Positions 6,106 through 7,954 of a stretch of 7,954 bases of DNA are shown here, piece by piece. Position 1 is the stretch's first letter. Each line of letters starts with the position of its first letter. The position numbers were made by a program, and so were the translations under genes. Source of the stretch: Chloroflexota bacterium (GTDB lineage: Bacteria; Chloroflexota; Anaerolineae; Anaerolineales; Villigracilaceae); NCBI GenBank assembly GCA_016191985.1, contig JACPVB010000159.1, forward strand, positions 1 through 7,954, written 5' to 3'. The notes under the pieces are model-generated. The model was not told the DNA's origin and did not search any database. It saw nothing but the letters and a program-made list of their open reading frames with translations.

Positions 6106-6140
6106 ACGGAGTCTGTAAAACCTCAACGGACTCCGTAAAA
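6106..6140. repeat. Paired semi-palindrome in the spacer before the large membrane gene
   Basis: ACGGAGTCTGTAAAA (6106-6120) and ACGGACTCCGTAAAA (6126-6140) are direct repeats matching at 13 of 15 bases, offset by 20 bp. ACGGAGTC (6106-6113) and GACTCCGT (6129-6136) also form a perfect 8-bp inverted repeat with a 15-nt loop. No T-run follows, so it is not a standard terminator. It could be a two-site operator or a hairpin in the leader of the gene starting at 6160. Confidence 0.6.
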
Positions 6141-6159
6141 TCATCTGGAGATTTTTTGA

Positions 6160-7954
6160 ATGAAATTATTTCAGCATTTATTCAGGGTGGCCTTCAGTTT
6201 ATCCATTGCATTCATCGTCAGTTTTTCCTCCGCCGTCATCTATTTTGATTATTCCGGCTACGAACACAGCATGGACCGTTTCATGCTCGTGGCTGTACCC
6301 ACGCTTGCAATTGCATACCTCCTGTTTGAAATTTTCCCAATATTCTGGGCATGGTTCACACAGCGCAAGCCCGCCATTCTTTTCGCGTTCGGCCTGTTTG
6401 CCTTCCTCGCCGCACTCCAAACCGTGATAACCGCTGGAACGTCGCGCGTCTATTACCTCGGCACGCTGGCATTTGCACTTGCGCTTTTTACGTTGATGCT
6501 GCCAGCCGCGCCAGCCCTGGAACGACTGCGCCCGCTGCACTCCGCCTGGCATTACCTTTTGGGATTTTTATTGAGTTTGTCCATAACGTATGGAGTGGTG
6601 GGTTTTTTCAGCGGCACGCTGGATGGCCGGTTTCACATCATCATTTTTTCGATGGCCTTCGTTCTCCCCAGCAGTGTCATTGGATATTACCTCGTGCGCC
6701 GCGCTGCGCATTCCCTGAAAGACGGTTTTCTAAGCAACTGGTTAAATATCTTTCTAGCCTTAATTCTGCCAGTGTTTGCGGCGGTTATTTTCTTCTTAAG
6801 CGCCCTCTTCCCAGGCATGTTCCAGGCCGGGTATTTTCAAATCCCCGGCGAATGGCTCGACCTCTATCTCTCCAGCGCCGTCGTTGCCGGGGCATGGGGT
6901 ATCTTATTGCTCGAACAAATCGAGGTACGGGGAATCTATGAAGCCTTCAGCAAAACAAATTTTTATTTTTTTCTCAAAGAAAACCTGCCCGGCATTTATG
7001 CAGGGACGATGATCTTTCTGGTAAATTTAATCCTCGCCCGCGCGCTGAACCACCCTACCTTCAGTTTAAACAGCATCGTCTTTGAAGCAGACGCCGGGCC
7101 CTGGTTTGCCATCCTCGGGCTGCCCGAAGGATTTAACGTCAACCGCGCCGTGCACCCACTGGTGCTGCTCACGCTTCGTCCCTTTGTCAGCTTGATCCGC
7201 CTGTTCGTAGCCGAAAAATGGTTCCTGGCCCCCATGATCGCCATCGCAGCAGTGAGTGGATCTGCCGTGCTCATGGCGTGGATCTTCGTCAAACGCGCCG
7301 CGCAAAAGGATACCTACGCTTTTATTTTTGCCACGCTGCTCGGCACGACCGCCTCACACCTGCTTTTCGGGTCGCTCACCGAAACCTATGTCTTTGGTAT
7401 GGCATCGCTCATTTTCTTCTTCCTCCTCGTGCAGGCGGATGAAAAAAGATTTTCTGTGTTGGTTCCCGCAGGTCTGCTCGTCTTTGGCGTCACCATCACC
7501 AACATCGCGCAGAGCATGATCGCGCTCTTCTTCAAAAAATTTGGCTTCTGGCGGCTTGTGCGCTATGGCGTCATCGTTCTCACTACAGGCATCGCGTTGA
7601 CTGCATTTGTGAGCGTGCTGTACCCTGGCAACCAATCCTTCTTTTATGTCCCGGAAGATATTCTCTTTGAAGCTCGTTTTTCACAGCCTGTCTCAGAGGA
7701 TCCAATTGAAAAGGTCGTGAACCGGGCCAAGGTCGTGGGAAGAACCGTCTTCCTCTACGATGTGCTTGCCCCCACTCCCATCGAAGATTTCACCGGCAAG
7801 CAGACAGGCAGCCCGCTCATCGATTTCAAGACCTACGATTATAAAGACCGCATTGTGGCATGGTATGAAGGGCTGGCAAATATCCCGCTTGCCCTTTGGG
7901 TCGTTGGCCTCATTACATCCTTCATTTTTTTCCTAAAGAATCTGCGCTCCGAAG
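6160..7954 (+). CDS. Large multi-pass membrane protein, unassigned, 3' end missing
   Basis: The frame is open from ATG 6160 to the right edge, giving 598 residues with no stop. GGAG (6147-6150) lies nine bases upstream. The product is strongly hydrophobic, with roughly a dozen or more membrane segments; clear ones are at about 8-28, 41-63, 72-92, 98-116, 131-150, 158-178, 194-216, 236-252, 279-295, 356-377, 386-402, 408-424, 432-456, 468-487 and 574-592. Polar loops include FEADAGPWF (308-316), VNRAVHPLV (327-335) and GSLTETYVFG (404-413). A soluble stretch of about 80 residues lies at 488-572. The second half, with an acidic first loop and the HPL and ETY motifs, is reminiscent of GT-C type glycosyltransferases or related uncharacterised membrane proteins, but I see no decisive motif. 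The first 250 residues look like a separate membrane domain. Function is unknown. Confidence 0.8.
   Translation, partial: MKLFQHLFRVAFSLSIAFIVSFSSAVIYFDYSGYEHSMDRFMLVAVPTLAIAYLLFEIFPIFWAWFTQRKPAILFAFGLFAFLAALQTVITAGTSRVYYLGTLAFALALFTLMLPAAPALERLRPLHSAWHYLLGFLLSLSITYGVVGFFSGTLDGRFHIIIFSMAFVLPSSVIGYYLVRRAAHSLKDGFLSNWLNIFLALILPVFAAVIFFLSALFPGMFQAGYFQIPGEWLDLYLSSAVVAGAWGILLLEQIEVRGIYEAFSKTNFYFFLKENLPGIYAGTMIFLVNLILARALNHPTFSLNSIVFEADAGPWFAILGLPEGFNVNRAVHPLVLLTLRPFVSLIRLFVAEKWFLAPMIAIAAVSGSAVLMAWIFVKRAAQKDTYAFIFATLLGTTASHLLFGSLTETYVFGMASLIFFFLLVQADEKRFSVLVPAGLLVFGVTITNIAQSMIALFFKKFGFWRLVRYGVIVLTTGIALTAFVSVLYPGNQSFFYVPEDILFEARFSQPVSEDPIEKVVNRAKVVGRTVFLYDVLAPTPIEDFTGKQTGSPLIDFKTYDYKDRIVAWYEGLANIPLALWVVGLITSFIFFLKNLRSE

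Noticed and set aside
6351..6941. Open frame of 196 codons inside the large membrane gene
   Set aside because: It is a shadow frame rich in Arg, Pro and His; the overlapping frame from 6160 has a ribosome binding site and clear membrane segments.

Overview
The window looks like chromosomal DNA of a Chloroflexota bacterium, most likely class Anaerolineae. This rests on the style of the proteins (a CpaE/TadZ-like receiver fusion, a soluble GAF histidine kinase with an ISEFVHELRTPL H-box, a tail-anchored FHA protein), moderate GC, and short palindromic repeats in the gaps. It is inference; no marker gene is present. All genes lie on the + strand.

Bases 1-154 hold a perfect tandem array of a 35-bp unit that runs off the left edge and is really a chain of imperfect hairpins joined by TGTT. 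A spacer with a good sigma70-type promoter (317-345) then leads into a tight three-gene signalling operon (368-3547). Its genes are a receiver domain fused to a CpaE/TadZ-like deviant-Walker ATPase, a class U-like sirtuin deacylase, and a soluble GAF sensor histidine kinase. Junctions are a 4-bp ATGA overlap and an 8-bp overlap, so the sirtuin is translationally sandwiched between the two halves of a likely two-component system.

A separate promoter (3549-3577) drives a short FHA protein with a C-terminal membrane anchor (3617-4186), closed by a clear intrinsic terminator (4205-4235). The following gap of about 460 bp is not empty. It holds four related, partly decayed palindromic units in alternating orientation (-,+,-,+), arranged like a BIME of REP elements, plus one copy of another dispersed palindrome (4343-4360). 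A promoter at 4561-4588 then precedes an AI-2E family (PerM/UPF0118) membrane protein (4646-5860).

A 60-codon acidic protein of unknown function follows (5908-6090). Next comes a spacer with a 15-bp semi-palindrome present twice, and then a large multi-pass membrane protein (6160 to the right edge, at least 598 residues, 3' end missing) that I cannot assign to a family with confidence.

Functionally, the left half is a phospho-signalling module: kinase, receiver-ATPase, phosphopeptide-binding FHA, and a NAD-dependent deacylase that could link it to metabolic state. The right half is membrane proteins with no evident link to the signalling genes. I see no tRNA, rRNA, CRISPR or insertion sequence. 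The strongest candidates for something little described are the sirtuin embedded in the two-component operon and the two families of palindromic repeats.
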